NCBI RefSeq assembly: GCF_900169265.1
Contig: NZ_FXYX01000019.1
Location: forward strand, 1 to 64,000
Direction of reading: 5' to 3'
Length of the DNA stretch: 64,000 bases
Source: Brevibacterium iodinum ATCC 49514
Lineage (GTDB): Bacteria > Actinomycetota > Actinomycetes > Actinomycetales > Brevibacteriaceae
This document shows, in pieces, positions 15,892 through 24,632 of the stretch. Both the position numbers and the translations under genes were made by a program. Numbering within the stretch: the stretch's first letter is position 1; each line of letters starts with the position of its first letter. The notes beneath the pieces were generated by a model. It made no database searches. It was not told the origin of the DNA and saw nothing but the letters and a program-made list of their open reading frames with translations.

Positions 15892-17652
15892 ATGTCGAGA
15901 ATCCTCATCGCCAACCGCGGCGAGATCGCCGTCCGCATCCTCCGCGCCTGCGCCCAGCACGGGCACACTTCGGTGGCTGTCTATGCTGATCAGGACGCCG
16001 ACGCCATGCATGCCCGGCTTGCAGACGAAGCGTTCGCTCTGCCTGGGACGACAGCGGGCGACACGTACCTCAACATCGATGCGATCCTCTCCGCAGCGAA
16101 GGCCGCCGGTGCCGATGCCGTCCACCCCGGTTACGGATTTCTGTCCGAGAACGCCGACTTCGCCGCCGCCGTCGAAGGCGCCGGCCTCATCTGGATCGGT
16201 CCGACCGCTGACACGATCACGGCCCTCGGCGACAAGGTCACGGCCCGTCAGCTCGCGCAGAAAGTCGGCGCTCCCCTGGCACCGGGCATCGACCGTCCCC
16301 TCGAGAACGCGGCCGAGGTCGAGTCCTTCGCCGCCGAGGCGGGACTGCCGATCATCATCAAGGCCGCCCACGGTGGCGGCGGACGCGGAATGAAGATCGT
16401 CCACGAGCTGACCGAGGTAGCAGGGGCTTTCGAATCGGCGACCCGTGAGGCCGTCGAGGCGTTCGGTCGCCCCGAATGCTTCGTCGAGAAGTTCCTCGAG
16501 CGTCCCCGCCATGTCGAGGTCCAGATCGTCGGCGACGGTCAGGGTCGGGTCGTGGCCGTCGGTGACCGCGACTGCTCCGCTCAGAGGCGCAATCAGAAGC
16601 TCATCGAGGAAGCACCCGCCCCGGGACTGACGGATGAGCAGCGTGAGCGCCTGCACCGTTCGGCCGAAGCCATCTGCGCCGAGGTGGACTACCGCGGTGC
16701 CGGCACCGTCGAGTTCCTGCTCGCTGCAGATGGCACCATGACGTTCCTCGAGGTCAACACCCGACTGCAGGTCGAGCATCCCGTCACCGAGGTGACCTCA
16801 GGGGTCGATCTCGTCGCCGAACAGTTCCGCATCGCCTTCGGCCAGGGACTGTCTCTGGAATCGACCCCGCAGCCGGTCGGTCATGCCATCGAACTGCGCA
16901 TCAACGCCGAAGATCCCGGCCGTGGCTTCCTGCCGACTCCGGGACGCATCGATGTACTCGATGTGCCCGGGGGTCTCGGCGTGCGCTGGGATTCCGGTGT
17001 GCGTGCCGGTGACACAGTGCAGCCGGCCTTCGATTCCCTCTTCGCGAAGCTCATCGTCCACGGTCCCGACCGCGGGCAGGCGATCGCACGCACCTTGACA
17101 GCGGCGAAGGAGCTCCGCGTCGACGGGGTTGCCACGGTGCTGCCGTGCTCACTCGCCATCCTCGGCGACGAGGCATTCACGGGTCTCGGTGAGGCCGGCG
17201 TCGCCGGCATCCATACGCAGTGGATCGAATCCGAACTGCTTCCGCGCTTCGAGACTCAGGAGCGCCCGGCCCCGGTCGCCGATGTCGAGCTGCAGCGGAT
17301 GTCGATCGAGATCGACGGGAAGCTCACGACCATCGGTCTGCCTGCCGGGCTGCTGGCAGCTCTCGGCTCGGCCCGTGGGGGAAACGCCGATCAGGACCGT
17401 GACGGAAGTTCCGCCGGCAACGGTGGAGCCGCCTCGGCGAGCGCCGGGGATGTCAGCGCACCCGTGCCGGGCAGCCTCGTGGACTTCCTCGTCGACGACG
17501 GGGCCGAGGTCGCTGCCGGCGATGAGGTCGCCGTGCTCTCGGCGATGAAGATGGAGACCAGGGTCGAAGCACCGGTCGCAGGCACGCTCCGCCAGGTCGC
17601 GGCCATCGGCGATGCGGTGAGCGTCGGCCAGACGATCGCCCGGGTCGAATGA
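15892..17652 (+). CDS. Biotin carboxylase-BCCP (AccC/urea-carboxylase-like alpha subunit)
   Basis: 586 residues. N-terminal biotin carboxylase with RILIANRGEIAVRILRACAQ, the ATP-grasp glycine loop HGGGGRGMKIV and the catalytic region FLEVNTRLQVEHPVTE. It is followed by a linker (Gly/Ala/Ser-rich, about 495-520) and a biotinyl domain with the biotin-accepting Lys in VLSAMKMETR (about residue 553). It carboxylates its own biotin with ATP and bicarbonate. There is no acyl-CoA carboxyltransferase gene nearby; the only carboxyltransferase-like partner is the fused PxpB-PxpC just upstream. Last gene of the operon. BC-BCCP is certain, the substrate is not. Confidence 0.93.
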   Translation: MSRILIANRGEIAVRILRACAQHGHTSVAVYADQDADAMHARLADEAFALPGTTAGDTYLNIDAILSAAKAAGADAVHPGYGFLSENADFAAAVEGAGLIWIGPTADTITALGDKVTARQLAQKVGAPLAPGIDRPLENAAEVESFAAEAGLPIIIKAAHGGGGRGMKIVHELTEVAGAFESATREAVEAFGRPECFVEKFLERPRHVEVQIVGDGQGRVVAVGDRDCSAQRRNQKLIEEAPAPGLTDEQRERLHRSAEAICAEVDYRGAGTVEFLLAADGTMTFLEVNTRLQVEHPVTEVTSGVDLVAEQFRIAFGQGLSLESTPQPVGHAIELRINAEDPGRGFLPTPGRIDVLDVPGGLGVRWDSGVRAGDTVQPAFDSLFAKLIVHGPDRGQAIARTLTAAKELRVDGVATVLPCSLAILGDEAFTGLGEAGVAGIHTQWIESELLPRFETQERPAPVADVELQRMSIEIDGKLTTIGLPAGLLAALGSARGGNADQDRDGSSAGNGGAASASAGDVSAPVPGSLVDFLVDDGAEVAAGDEVAVLSAMKMETRVEAPVAGTLRQVAAIGDAVSVGQTIARVE

Positions 17653-17784
17653 TTCGGCCGGCCGCCTCGGTGCGGGAATCGATCGCATTGGGATCGGTCG
17701 CGGTCACGGAATAGAGTGGTGGACGTCATCGGTTCTTCGGGAACCGAGCCCAGATCGGGTCAGCCTATTCAAGGAGGAGCACTC

Positions 17785-18258
17785 ATGTCACGTCTGTCAG
17801 TCGGCGACACCGCCCCGGATTTCACGCTCGTCAACCAGGACGGAAAGTCCGTGAGCCTCAGCGATTTCAAGGGCCAGCGGGTCGTCGTGTACTTCTACCC
17901 GGCCGCCATGACACCGGGCTGCACGACCGAGGCCTGCGACTTCCGTGACTCGCTCTCAGCACTCAAGGCCGCCGGCATCGCCGTCGTCGGCATCTCCCCG
18001 GACAAGCCGGAGAAGCTCCAGCAGTTCATCGAGAAGGAGGGCCTGAACTTCGACCTGCTCTCCGATGAGGACAAGACGATGATGACCGAGTGGGGTGCCT
18101 TCGGCGAGAAGAAGAACTACGGCAAGGTCGTCGAGGGCGTCATCCGCTCGACCGTCGTCGTCGATGCCGAGGGCAAGGTCGAACTCGCCCAGTACAACGT
18201 CAAGGCCACCGGACACGTCGCCCGCGTGCGCAAGGAGCTCGGCATCGACGCTGCCTGA
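17785..18258 (+). CDS. bcp: Thioredoxin-dependent thiol peroxidase (BCP/PrxQ)
   Basis: 157 residues. Peroxiredoxin of the BCP type: VGDTAPDFTLVNQDGKSVSL and YFYPAAMTPGCTTEACDFRD, with the peroxidatic Cys and the resolving Cys five residues later. VVGISPDKPEKLQQF follows. It reduces H2O2 and organic hydroperoxides in the cytosol with thioredoxin. ATG 17785 follows an excellent GGAGGAG ribosome-binding site. It stands alone, with paired hairpins downstream. Confidence 0.95.
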   Translation: MSRLSVGDTAPDFTLVNQDGKSVSLSDFKGQRVVVYFYPAAMTPGCTTEACDFRDSLSALKAAGIAVVGISPDKPEKLQQFIEKEGLNFDLLSDEDKTMMTEWGAFGEKKNYGKVVEGVIRSTVVVDAEGKVELAQYNVKATGHVARVRKELGIDAA

Positions 18259-18268
18259 GTCCGCTGCA

Positions 18269-18351
18269 ACTTGAGCGTCGGGCGGGCTGAACTGCCCGTG
18301 CTCAACGTGAGCATCGGGGCGGTCCGAGTTTTCAACAACTCGGGCCGCCCC
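18269..18351. terminator. Two consecutive hairpins after bcp
   Basis: First: ttgagc ... gctcaa (about 18272-18306) with inner GGGC pairing. Second: GGGGCGG.CCGAGTT (18316-18330) with AACTCGG.CCGCCCC (to 18351), a long near-perfect stem. Only a short T-poor tail follows. Probable terminator upstream of tRNA-Leu. Confidence 0.6.
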
Positions 18352-18394
18352 TGCTAATCTTGAGGGCGTTGTGGCCGCGACTGTGGCCGCTTCA

Positions 18395-18476
<82 letters not shown>

Positions 18477-18481
18477 CCGCG

Positions 18482-18527
18482 GTCCCCGGCGCGGAAGTCG
18501 ACAGGCTTCCGCGCCGGGGACTTTTCT
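18482..18527 (+). terminator. Rho-independent terminator after tRNA-Leu
   Basis: Perfect 16-bp stem GTCCCCGGCGCGGAAG / CTTCCGCGCCGGGGAC with an 8-nt loop, followed by TTTTCT. Confidence 0.9.
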
Positions 18528-18606
18528 GTCATCACATCTGTACGCGAACAGCCGCGGAGAACGCAGTGTGGTCATTGGTGCACCGAACCTAGTGAGAGGA
18601 CTGCCG

Positions 18607-19071
18607 ATGACGACGTCCCCAGCCCCGACGATCCGCCCTACCACGCCCACCGACGAGGCCCGGTGGAAGGAGATCTTCCGCGCCTACCGCGAGTTCTACC
18701 GACTGGTGCCGTCCGAGGAGATCGTCTCTCGCGTGTGGTCGTGGCTGACCGACTCCGCCCATGAATGCCAGGGACTCGTCGCCGAGGCGGACGGATCGAT
18801 CGTCGGAATCGCCGACTACCGTCGTTTCTCACGGCCCTCAGCCGGCAGCGTCGGCATCTGGCTCGACGATCTCTTCACCGATCCCGAGGCGCGCGGACGA
18901 GGTGTCGGCCGTGCATTGATCTCCCGGCTGCAGGCCATTGCCTCGTCCGAAGGCTGCTCAGTCGTTCGGTGGATCACCGCCGATGACAACGCTCAGGCTC
19001 AGGTGCTCTATGACGATGTCGCGGCGAAGACTAACTGGCTCACCTACGACGCGAAGCCGACGGAGACGTGA
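18607..19071 (+). CDS. GNAT family N-acetyltransferase
   Basis: 154 residues starting at ATG 18607 (GAGAGGA 7 nt upstream). Contains the acetyl-CoA binding signature DLFTDPEARGRGVGRALISR with the R-G-x-G-R/G core, preceded by GLVAEADGSIVGIADYR and followed by VRWITADDNAQAQVLYDDV. It transfers an acetyl group from acetyl-CoA to an unknown amine. It stands alone between the tRNA-Leu terminator and a convergent cluster. Confidence 0.9.
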   Translation: MTTSPAPTIRPTTPTDEARWKEIFRAYREFYRLVPSEEIVSRVWSWLTDSAHECQGLVAEADGSIVGIADYRRFSRPSAGSVGIWLDDLFTDPEARGRGVGRALISRLQAIASSEGCSVVRWITADDNAQAQVLYDDVAAKTNWLTYDAKPTET

Positions 19072-19188
19072 GCAAGGAGTTGCCGAGTGAGGAGAGGCAG
19101 AGCTCGGTAGGCCAGGGCGAAGTGCTGCTGAACGAGCAGGATCGGCGCCTCGAGCAGCAGTAGGCGAAGCGCTCCGACCGCTGAGGTT

Positions 19189-19818
19189 TCAGTTCATCCG
19201 TCGCCGGAGTTCGGAGACTCCGCTCCCGGTCAGATCTGTCAGTGCTTCCGGTCGGCCGGCCATGGCCAGGACGAGATCGAGGACACGCCCGGTCACCTCC
19301 GGACCGCTTCCGGATTCGAAGTCGGCGTCGACCGCGCTGAGCTTCAGCCCTTTCACCAGGGTCTTCGAGTTCACAGCGAAGTCCTTAGAGGCGAAGTATC
19401 GGGCCACGTGGATGGTCCCCTTGTCGCCTGGAACCAGGTCGAGTTCCAGGGGTCGTGCGATGTCCTGGCCGTGGACGATGACTTCACCGAGGAAGGCCGG
19501 GAAGTCTTTGGTCGGCGCGATAGTCAGTGGGATCGAGTTGTGGAACTTCGCAAGGGTCTGCTCTGGTGAGTCACCGAGGCGGCGTTCGAGCAGTCGCGCG
19601 TTGTGTTTTGCGGGGTCGAAACCTGCTCGGATGATACTGCGGATCCAGGCCCATCGTCCGGTGTTGGCCGCGGCTGTCAGGTGGGCGACGACCTGTTCGA
19701 CCGTCCATTCTGTGCACAGGGTGGCGTGCGCCCACTGCTCGGGTTCGAGTGTGGTCAGCAGATCGGCCAGGCGTGCGCGCTCCGCGTGGATGAGGTCCCA
19801 GGCTTCGGTTTCGCTCAT
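19189..19818 (-). CDS. Maleylpyruvate isomerase family, mycothiol-dependent enzyme
   Basis: 209 residues of the DinB/MDMPI fold: an N-terminal helix pair with LCTEWTVEQVVAHLTAAANT, whose His is a metal ligand, then GEVIVHGQDIARPL, another conserved metal-binding His. These proteins use mycothiol, the actinobacterial thiol, in isomerase or transferase reactions; the substrate here is unknown. It is the last gene of a three-gene minus-strand cluster and overlaps the ASCH gene by 4 bp. Confidence 0.88.
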   Translation of the reverse strand: MSETEAWDLIHAERARLADLLTTLEPEQWAHATLCTEWTVEQVVAHLTAAANTGRWAWIRSIIRAGFDPAKHNARLLERRLGDSPEQTLAKFHNSIPLTIAPTKDFPAFLGEVIVHGQDIARPLELDLVPGDKGTIHVARYFASKDFAVNSKTLVKGLKLSAVDADFESGSGPEVTGRVLDLVLAMAGRPEALTDLTGSGVSELRRRMN

Positions 19819-20336
19819 GGGCTCTTCTCCTGTGAGTCGTTGCTGGATTCACTGTCGGGCTCTTCGCCGTCCGCGGCGAAGAGCAGGCGGAAGTGTTCGC
19901 ACACGACCGGCATCTCGGGCGCGAATCCACGTTGGCCGTGCTCTTGCCAGAAATGCTCATGGATGTCGCGCCAGGCAGCCAGGGTTCGGTCGCCCTCCCC
20001 TTCAGCGTGGGCATGCTCGGCGGTCACCTCGGAGAACGGGACGATGTCGATCGCCGTGGTTTCGATGAGGGCTCTCGGTCGGTCTCGGCCGTCGAGGATG
20101 ATGCTCAGTTCGCCCACCTCGGGGACGGATTCGTCATCGGCTTCGATGTCCCACAGCGCCGAGGCGGTGCCCGTCTTCGCCCCGGACAGAACGAGAGCGA
20201 GGAGATCGTCCGCGTGCTCGGGAGTCGCACCGAAGGCCCATGCTTCTGGCATCGCCACCGGTAGGTCGGGGTTATGACGTCTCGCCGTGGACCAGAAAGC
20301 GCGGCGGTTGCCTCTGCCGGGCTCTGCAACGCTCAT
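19815..20336 (-). CDS. ASCH domain protein
   Basis: 173 residues with an ASCH fold: MPEAWAFGATPEHADDLLAL, LSGAKTGTASALWDIEADD and LIETTAIDIVPFSEVTAEHA, then HEHFWQEH. ASCH domains resemble PUA RNA-binding domains; one characterised relative (YqfB) is an N4-acetylcytidine amidohydrolase. Substrate here is unknown. It overlaps neighbours on both sides by 4 bp (regulator upstream, maleylpyruvate isomerase family protein downstream), so the three are co-translated. The C-terminus is a Ser/Glu/Asp-rich tail. Confidence 0.88.
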   Translation of the reverse strand: MSVAEPGRGNRRAFWSTARRHNPDLPVAMPEAWAFGATPEHADDLLALVLSGAKTGTASALWDIEADDESVPEVGELSIILDGRDRPRALIETTAIDIVPFSEVTAEHAHAEGEGDRTLAAWRDIHEHFWQEHGQRGFAPEMPVVCEHFRLLFAADGEEPDSESSNDSQEKSP

Positions 20337-21139
20337 CCGTCGTTCTCCTCAAGGCCGACGAACATCTCACGCCGCAAGGCATCGACATGAACACGGGTAA
20401 CTTCGACGGCGGCGAGAGGGTCCCGATTCCGCAAAGCCGCCACGAGCCGACGGTGATGATCACGCCCCTCCTCGAGCTGCTCCTGCGGGTAGGGCACGAA
20501 GTACTTCGTCAGACCGCCGTAGCAGGACAGGTAAGTCTGAGCCTCGGGCAAACCGCTGATCTCTGCGATGAATCGGTGGAAACGAGTGTCAGGAATATGG
20601 TGCTCATGCCAGTCCTCGGCATCGGCCGACGCTTGGATGAGTGCATCGAGCTCATCACACTGCTCGGGAGTGGCACGCATCGCCGCCTCAGCCACAATGG
20701 CCGATTCCATCAGACTGCGCTGGTCGATGAGCCGATGGATCGCGTCCGCGTCTGCCCGGTAGGCGGTGACAGCGGAGTCGTTGAGATGCGGCGGGTCGTC
20801 GGCAACGAACGTTCCACCTCCACGGCCCCGCCTGCGCACGAGGACTCCGTCCTCGACCAGGCTTTCGAGTCCCCGACGGGCGGTGATGACGCTGACCTCG
20901 AGGCCCGCCGCCAACAGCTCGGTCTTCGGCAGTCTGCTGCCCGGCGCGAGCAGAGCGTGCTCGATGGAGAGCAGAACTCGGGCTCGGACGGTATCGACAG
21001 CAGAAAGCCGCGTGAGTTCTGCGGCTCCGGGGGCAGCGAACAGCGTTCGATCAACTGCGTGTGCCTGCGCAGAGTCCAACCCACTCCGCTCAGAATCCAC
21101 GCCCGCAGGATCGGGTGTCGAAGGATTTCTCACTGCCAT
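20333..21139 (-). CDS. GntR family regulator (FCD ligand domain)
   Basis: 268 residues. An N-terminal extension of about 45 residues is followed by the winged helix (VRARVLLSIEHALLAPGSRL, KTELLAAGLEVSVITARRGL, DGVLVRRRGRGGGTFVAD). The FCD effector domain has its helical signature and metal-binding His/Asp candidates (DTRFHRFIAEISG, HVDALRREMF). First gene of the minus-strand cluster and divergent from the nitrilase/permease pair, with a dyad in between. It likely controls both directions, responding to a small organic acid or amide. Confidence 0.9.
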   Translation of the reverse strand: MAVRNPSTPDPAGVDSERSGLDSAQAHAVDRTLFAAPGAAELTRLSAVDTVRARVLLSIEHALLAPGSRLPKTELLAAGLEVSVITARRGLESLVEDGVLVRRRGRGGGTFVADDPPHLNDSAVTAYRADADAIHRLIDQRSLMESAIVAEAAMRATPEQCDELDALIQASADAEDWHEHHIPDTRFHRFIAEISGLPEAQTYLSCYGGLTKYFVPYPQEQLEEGRDHHRRLVAALRNRDPLAAVEVTRVHVDALRREMFVGLEENDG

Positions 21140-21170
21140 GTGTTGAGTCTAACGTCACATCGACTTATAG

Positions 21171-21185
21171 TGATCAAACTGATCA
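21171..21185. promoter_or_regulatory. Candidate GntR operator, TGATCA-aac-TGATCA
   Basis: Two TGATCA half-sites, each self-palindromic, separated by 3 bp in the 96-bp divergent promoter between the GntR gene and the nitrilase gene. Confidence 0.55.
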
Positions 21186-21235
21186 ATTCAATGACGGTGG
21201 GAAGAACCGCTGTCGACGTCGGCGAAGGGAACGAA

Positions 21236-22117
21236 GTGGACACCAGCGAAATCGCAGTCGGGCTGGCCCAGCGTGCACCCCTGACCGGACCGGACCCGTT
21301 ATCCGGCTTCCGCACGGACCTGGCGGCCACCTCGGCGAGGTTTCCCGAACTCGGAATGATCATCTATCCCGAGCTTCATCTGCACAGCGCCGACGACCTG
21401 CCTGTCGACGACCGCCCCGCAGCTCTGCGCGAGAAGGCCGTGCGACTCGACTCGGAGTTCGTCGCCGAGATCGGCCGCATCGCCGCCGAGCACAACATCT
21501 GGCTGTGCCCGGGCAGCATCGGTGAGATTGCCGACGACGGGAGCTTCTTCAACACTCAGCTGCTCTTCTCCCCCACCGGCGAACTCGTCTCCACCTACCG
21601 CAAGATTTTCCCATGGCGACCGTTCGAACCGCACCGCCCGGGCGTCGATTTCGTCGTCGCCCAGACTCCCGATCACGGCACCTTCGGCCTCTCGATCTGC
21701 TACGACGCCTGGTTTCCCGAACATTCACGGCACCTGAGTTGGATGGGTGCAGACGCGATCCTCAATATCGTCAAGACGACCAGCCAGGACCGCGAACAGG
21801 AACTGGTTCTGGCGCGGGCAAACGCAATCGTCAACCAGGTCTACGTGCTCAGCGTCAACTGCGCCGAACCCATCGGCCGCGGACGATCCATCGCCGTCGA
21901 TCCCGAAGGCCTCGCCCTCGGCGAGGCTGGGCTGGGCGAAGACACGATCATCGTGCGGGTCGACCCCCATCGGGTCACTCGAGTCCGCGAAATCGGGACT
22001 GCGGGAACGAACCGAGTGTGGTCGCAGTTCAACCGCGACGACGATCCGATCCCCCTCCCGCTCTATGGAGGCTGTCTCGACCCAAGCCGCTGGTCACCTG
22101 GCCACGACACCCCCTGA
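21236..22117 (+). CDS. Carbon-nitrogen hydrolase (nitrilase/amidase superfamily)
   Basis: About 293 residues. The catalytic triad is visible: Glu in IIYPELHLHSADD, Lys in VSTYRKIFPWRPFEP and Cys (about 155) in LSICYDAWFPEHSR. The superfamily cleaves amides or nitriles. The Phe-Pro-rich FPWRPFEPHRPG segment fits aliphatic amidase-like branches, but the substrate cannot be read off. GTG 21236 is preferred (GAAGGGA upstream); ATG 21191 in frame has no ribosome-binding site and would overlap the operator. An amino-acid permease follows about 110 bp downstream, suggesting uptake and hydrolysis of an amide. Confidence 0.9.
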   Translation: MDTSEIAVGLAQRAPLTGPDPLSGFRTDLAATSARFPELGMIIYPELHLHSADDLPVDDRPAALREKAVRLDSEFVAEIGRIAAEHNIWLCPGSIGEIADDGSFFNTQLLFSPTGELVSTYRKIFPWRPFEPHRPGVDFVVAQTPDHGTFGLSICYDAWFPEHSRHLSWMGADAILNIVKTTSQDREQELVLARANAIVNQVYVLSVNCAEPIGRGRSIAVDPEGLALGEAGLGEDTIIVRVDPHRVTRVREIGTAGTNRVWSQFNRDDDPIPLPLYGGCLDPSRWSPGHDTP

Positions 22118-22226
22118 CGCGACCGTTGGATCCGAGCCACCGCTAACTGCCGGCGACAGCCGCACCCCAGTCCACCAGAGCAGGCACTTCTGCTATACGG
22201 AAATCTGAATCAACAACGGAGTGATC

Positions 22227-23594
22227 ATGTCCGACACCGTCACACTCAACCGCACCCTGAAGCTGCCGTCCCTGGTCATCTTCGGCCTTGCCTACCTCAC
22301 CCCACTCATCGTCCTCGGCATCTTCGGCGTCATCGCCTCCCAGACGAACGGGGCGAGCGCGAGCGCCTATCTGATCGCGCTCGGCGCGATGCTCTTCACT
22401 GCCAACAGCTACGGTCGCATGGCCGCGGCCTATCCGGTCGCCGGATCGGCCTACACCTATGTGCGCAAAACGATCGACGGACGTATCGGATTCCTTGTCG
22501 GGTGGGCGACGATGCTCGACTACCTGTTCCTCCCCATGGTCATCTGGCTCATCGGCGGCTCCTACCTGCAGGCGCAGTTCCCGGCGGTGCCGATGGCCGT
22601 GTGGATCATCGGTTTCATCTTCCTCACTACGGTGCTCAACATCGTGGGCATCAAGGTCGCCGACCGGGTGAACCTCATTCTCATGTCGTTCCAGATCCTC
22701 GTCATCGTCTTCTTCGTCGCCCTGTCGCTGGCCGATGTGTTCGGCTCGGAAGGCGGTGCTGGACTGATCAGCGCGACTCCGTTCACCGGTATCGACTCGA
22801 CTCTCGTGGCCATCGGCGGCGGTGCCGCGGTCGCCGCGTATTCGTTCCTCGGATTCGATGCCGTCACCACCTTCACCGAGGAGACCATCGATCCCCGTCG
22901 CACCGTGCCGAAGGCCATTATGCTCATCGCCCTCATCGGCGGCGGCATCTTCGTCGTCGTGGCCTACGCTGTTCAGCTCGTCCACCCCGGTGGAGTGTTC
23001 GAGAATTCCGACGCCGCAGCGTTCGAGATCGCTAAGAGCATCGGCGGGCACCTTTTCGGCGCGATCTTCCTCGCCGCCCTTGTCATCGCTCAGTTCACTT
23101 CCGGCATCGCCGCCCAGGCCGCTGGCAGCCGTCTGCTCTATGCGATGGGACGCGACGGAGTGCTTCCACGCGGCTTCTTCGGAAAGCTCAGCCCGCGCTT
23201 CCACACTCCGGTGCTGTCGCTCCTGGCAATCGCTGCGATCGGTCTCATCGCTATCTTCATGAACGTGGCCACCTCGACGTCGTTCATCAACTTCGGCGCG
23301 TTCCTCGCCTTCATCATGGTCAACGTCTCGGTCATCGTCTATTGGGTGCGCGAGCGCCGAGGCGGCCGTTCACTCAACGTGTTCCTCTACTTGGCCTGCC
23401 CGGTCATCGGAGTCATCGTCATCGGTTTCCTGCTCACTCAGCTCGACGTGCACGCGATCACCCTCGGCACGATCTGGCTTGTCGTCGGCGCAGTCATTCT
23501 CGCGGTGACGACAAAGGGATTCCGCACCCAACCTTCCGAACTCGCCGTTGACTCGGCCGATTCAGATCAGTCGACCGCCGCGAAGCATCTCTGA
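22227..23594 (+). CDS. APC family amino acid permease
   Basis: 455 residues, about 12 spans. APC signatures: LPSLVIFGLAYLTPLIVLGI (first span), GRMAAAYPVAGSAYTYVRK, SFLGFDAVTTFTEETIDPRR and AAQAAGSRLLYAMGRDGVLP. A proton-coupled importer of amino acids, amines or related compounds. ATG 22227 has GGAG 6 nt upstream. Together with the nitrilase it forms a small uptake/hydrolysis unit under the divergent GntR regulator. Confidence 0.92.
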   Translation: MSDTVTLNRTLKLPSLVIFGLAYLTPLIVLGIFGVIASQTNGASASAYLIALGAMLFTANSYGRMAAAYPVAGSAYTYVRKTIDGRIGFLVGWATMLDYLFLPMVIWLIGGSYLQAQFPAVPMAVWIIGFIFLTTVLNIVGIKVADRVNLILMSFQILVIVFFVALSLADVFGSEGGAGLISATPFTGIDSTLVAIGGGAAVAAYSFLGFDAVTTFTEETIDPRRTVPKAIMLIALIGGGIFVVVAYAVQLVHPGGVFENSDAAAFEIAKSIGGHLFGAIFLAALVIAQFTSGIAAQAAGSRLLYAMGRDGVLPRGFFGKLSPRFHTPVLSLLAIAAIGLIAIFMNVATSTSFINFGAFLAFIMVNVSVIVYWVRERRGGRSLNVFLYLACPVIGVIVIGFLLTQLDVHAITLGTIWLVVGAVILAVTTKGFRTQPSELAVDSADSDQSTAAKHL

Positions 23595-23643
23595 ACAACA
23601 CTGAACCGCTGGACCACGATCTTCGAGGTCACGCCGACTCCTC

Positions 23644-24018
23644 TCAGCTCTCCTGCTTCAGGTACTCCTCGATCGCTTTAGTCGTCGACGGGTTACCGAG
23701 GTGTACGATCGCGTTCATGCCCACGGCACGAGCACCCTCGGCGCCCACCTCGTGGTCATCGATGAACAACACGTGTCCGGCATCCGCACGCATCCGCTCA
23801 AGCGCATTCTCATAGGCCTCCGGCTCGGGCTTGAGCAGACCGGTCTCGTGACTGTAGAGGATCGGCTCGAAGAATGTACTGAACCCGAATCGTCGTTCCT
23901 CCTCGGCGCGAGCACCGTCGACCGAGTTCGACAGGATCGCCACGTAGGCGCGCGACCGGAGCGCGGATACATATTGGAACAGCTCACTATTGAGCCCGCC
24001 GCAGTACTCGTCCCACAT
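23644..24018 (-). pseudogene. HAD-superfamily hydrolase, C-terminal fragment (copy 1)
   Basis: The reading MWDEYCGGLNSELFQYVSAL runs to the end of a HAD hydrolase: motif II VAILSNSVDG, motif III Lys in GLLKPEPEAYENAL and motif IV LFIDDHEVGAEGARAVG. The N-terminal half with the nucleophile DxD motif is absent; sequence upstream of 24018 is unrelated. It is closely similar to the second copy at 25635-26279, in the same orientation. Confidence 0.85.
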
Positions 24019-24029
24019 CTCGCACTCTG

Positions 24030-24605
24030 TTCGACTTCGGCACTCGAATCAATGAAGTTCTCGATTTCGGGACTACTCGACTTCTGAGACCGTCTATAAG
24101 CCCAAACCGTGATTGCCTTCGCCGACTCCTCGTCGTTGTATCTTGCGACGGCCCAGTTGAGTGCAGCATCAGCACCGGCACAGTCACTGCTCGAAAACTG
24201 CGGGCGGGATACTGGGATCAAAGGTGTACAGGCGTCACTCCATTTTTCAGAGGATCTCAGAATCTCAATCCGGAATACTGCATCCAACGTGAACGCGACG
24301 AGCTACTGCCTGAACGACTTCCATCGACCTTGCCGCCGTTCGAACGCGAAGCGCTCAGCCCGTAACCGTCTGACCCGCTCCACAATGTCCAGGGCGTAAC
24401 TGCCGCTCGCCTCCGTATCCACCAGCCCTTCGAGCACAACAGCGTATTTCTCGACCGACAGGTTGATACGTCAGCACAAAGCGTCACGCACAGCAACCGT
24501 GTGCGGGGCCTTCTCCAGATCGAGGATCAACCGATCAGGCTCGGCGAGCTCATGCACAGTGCCAGGAGCCCTAGACGCCAGAGTGGCATATTGAGACCAG
24601 ACCAT
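24030..24605 (-). pseudogene. Decayed gene of unknown family with two in-frame stops
   Basis: A single minus-strand frame reads protein-like text across this stretch: AEPDRLILDLEKAPHTVAVR, a stop near 24471, LSVEKYAVVLEGLVDTEASG and VRRLRAERFAFERRQGRWKS. A second stop near 24288 is followed by a decayed tail. Amphipathic character and codon use support a former gene; family not recognised. Boundaries are approximate. Confidence 0.45.
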
Positions 24606-24632
24606 TAAGACAGGGCATAAGGGGGCTTCGCA

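Noticed and set aside
15544-16779. 411-codon minus-strand open frame over pxpC/biotin carboxylase
   Set aside because: Opposite strand of genes with unmistakable motifs; no ribosome-binding site.
20240-21235. N-terminal extension of the nitrilase frame
   Set aside because: It reads antisense through the GntR and ASCH genes; a well-placed ribosome-binding site supports GTG 21236.
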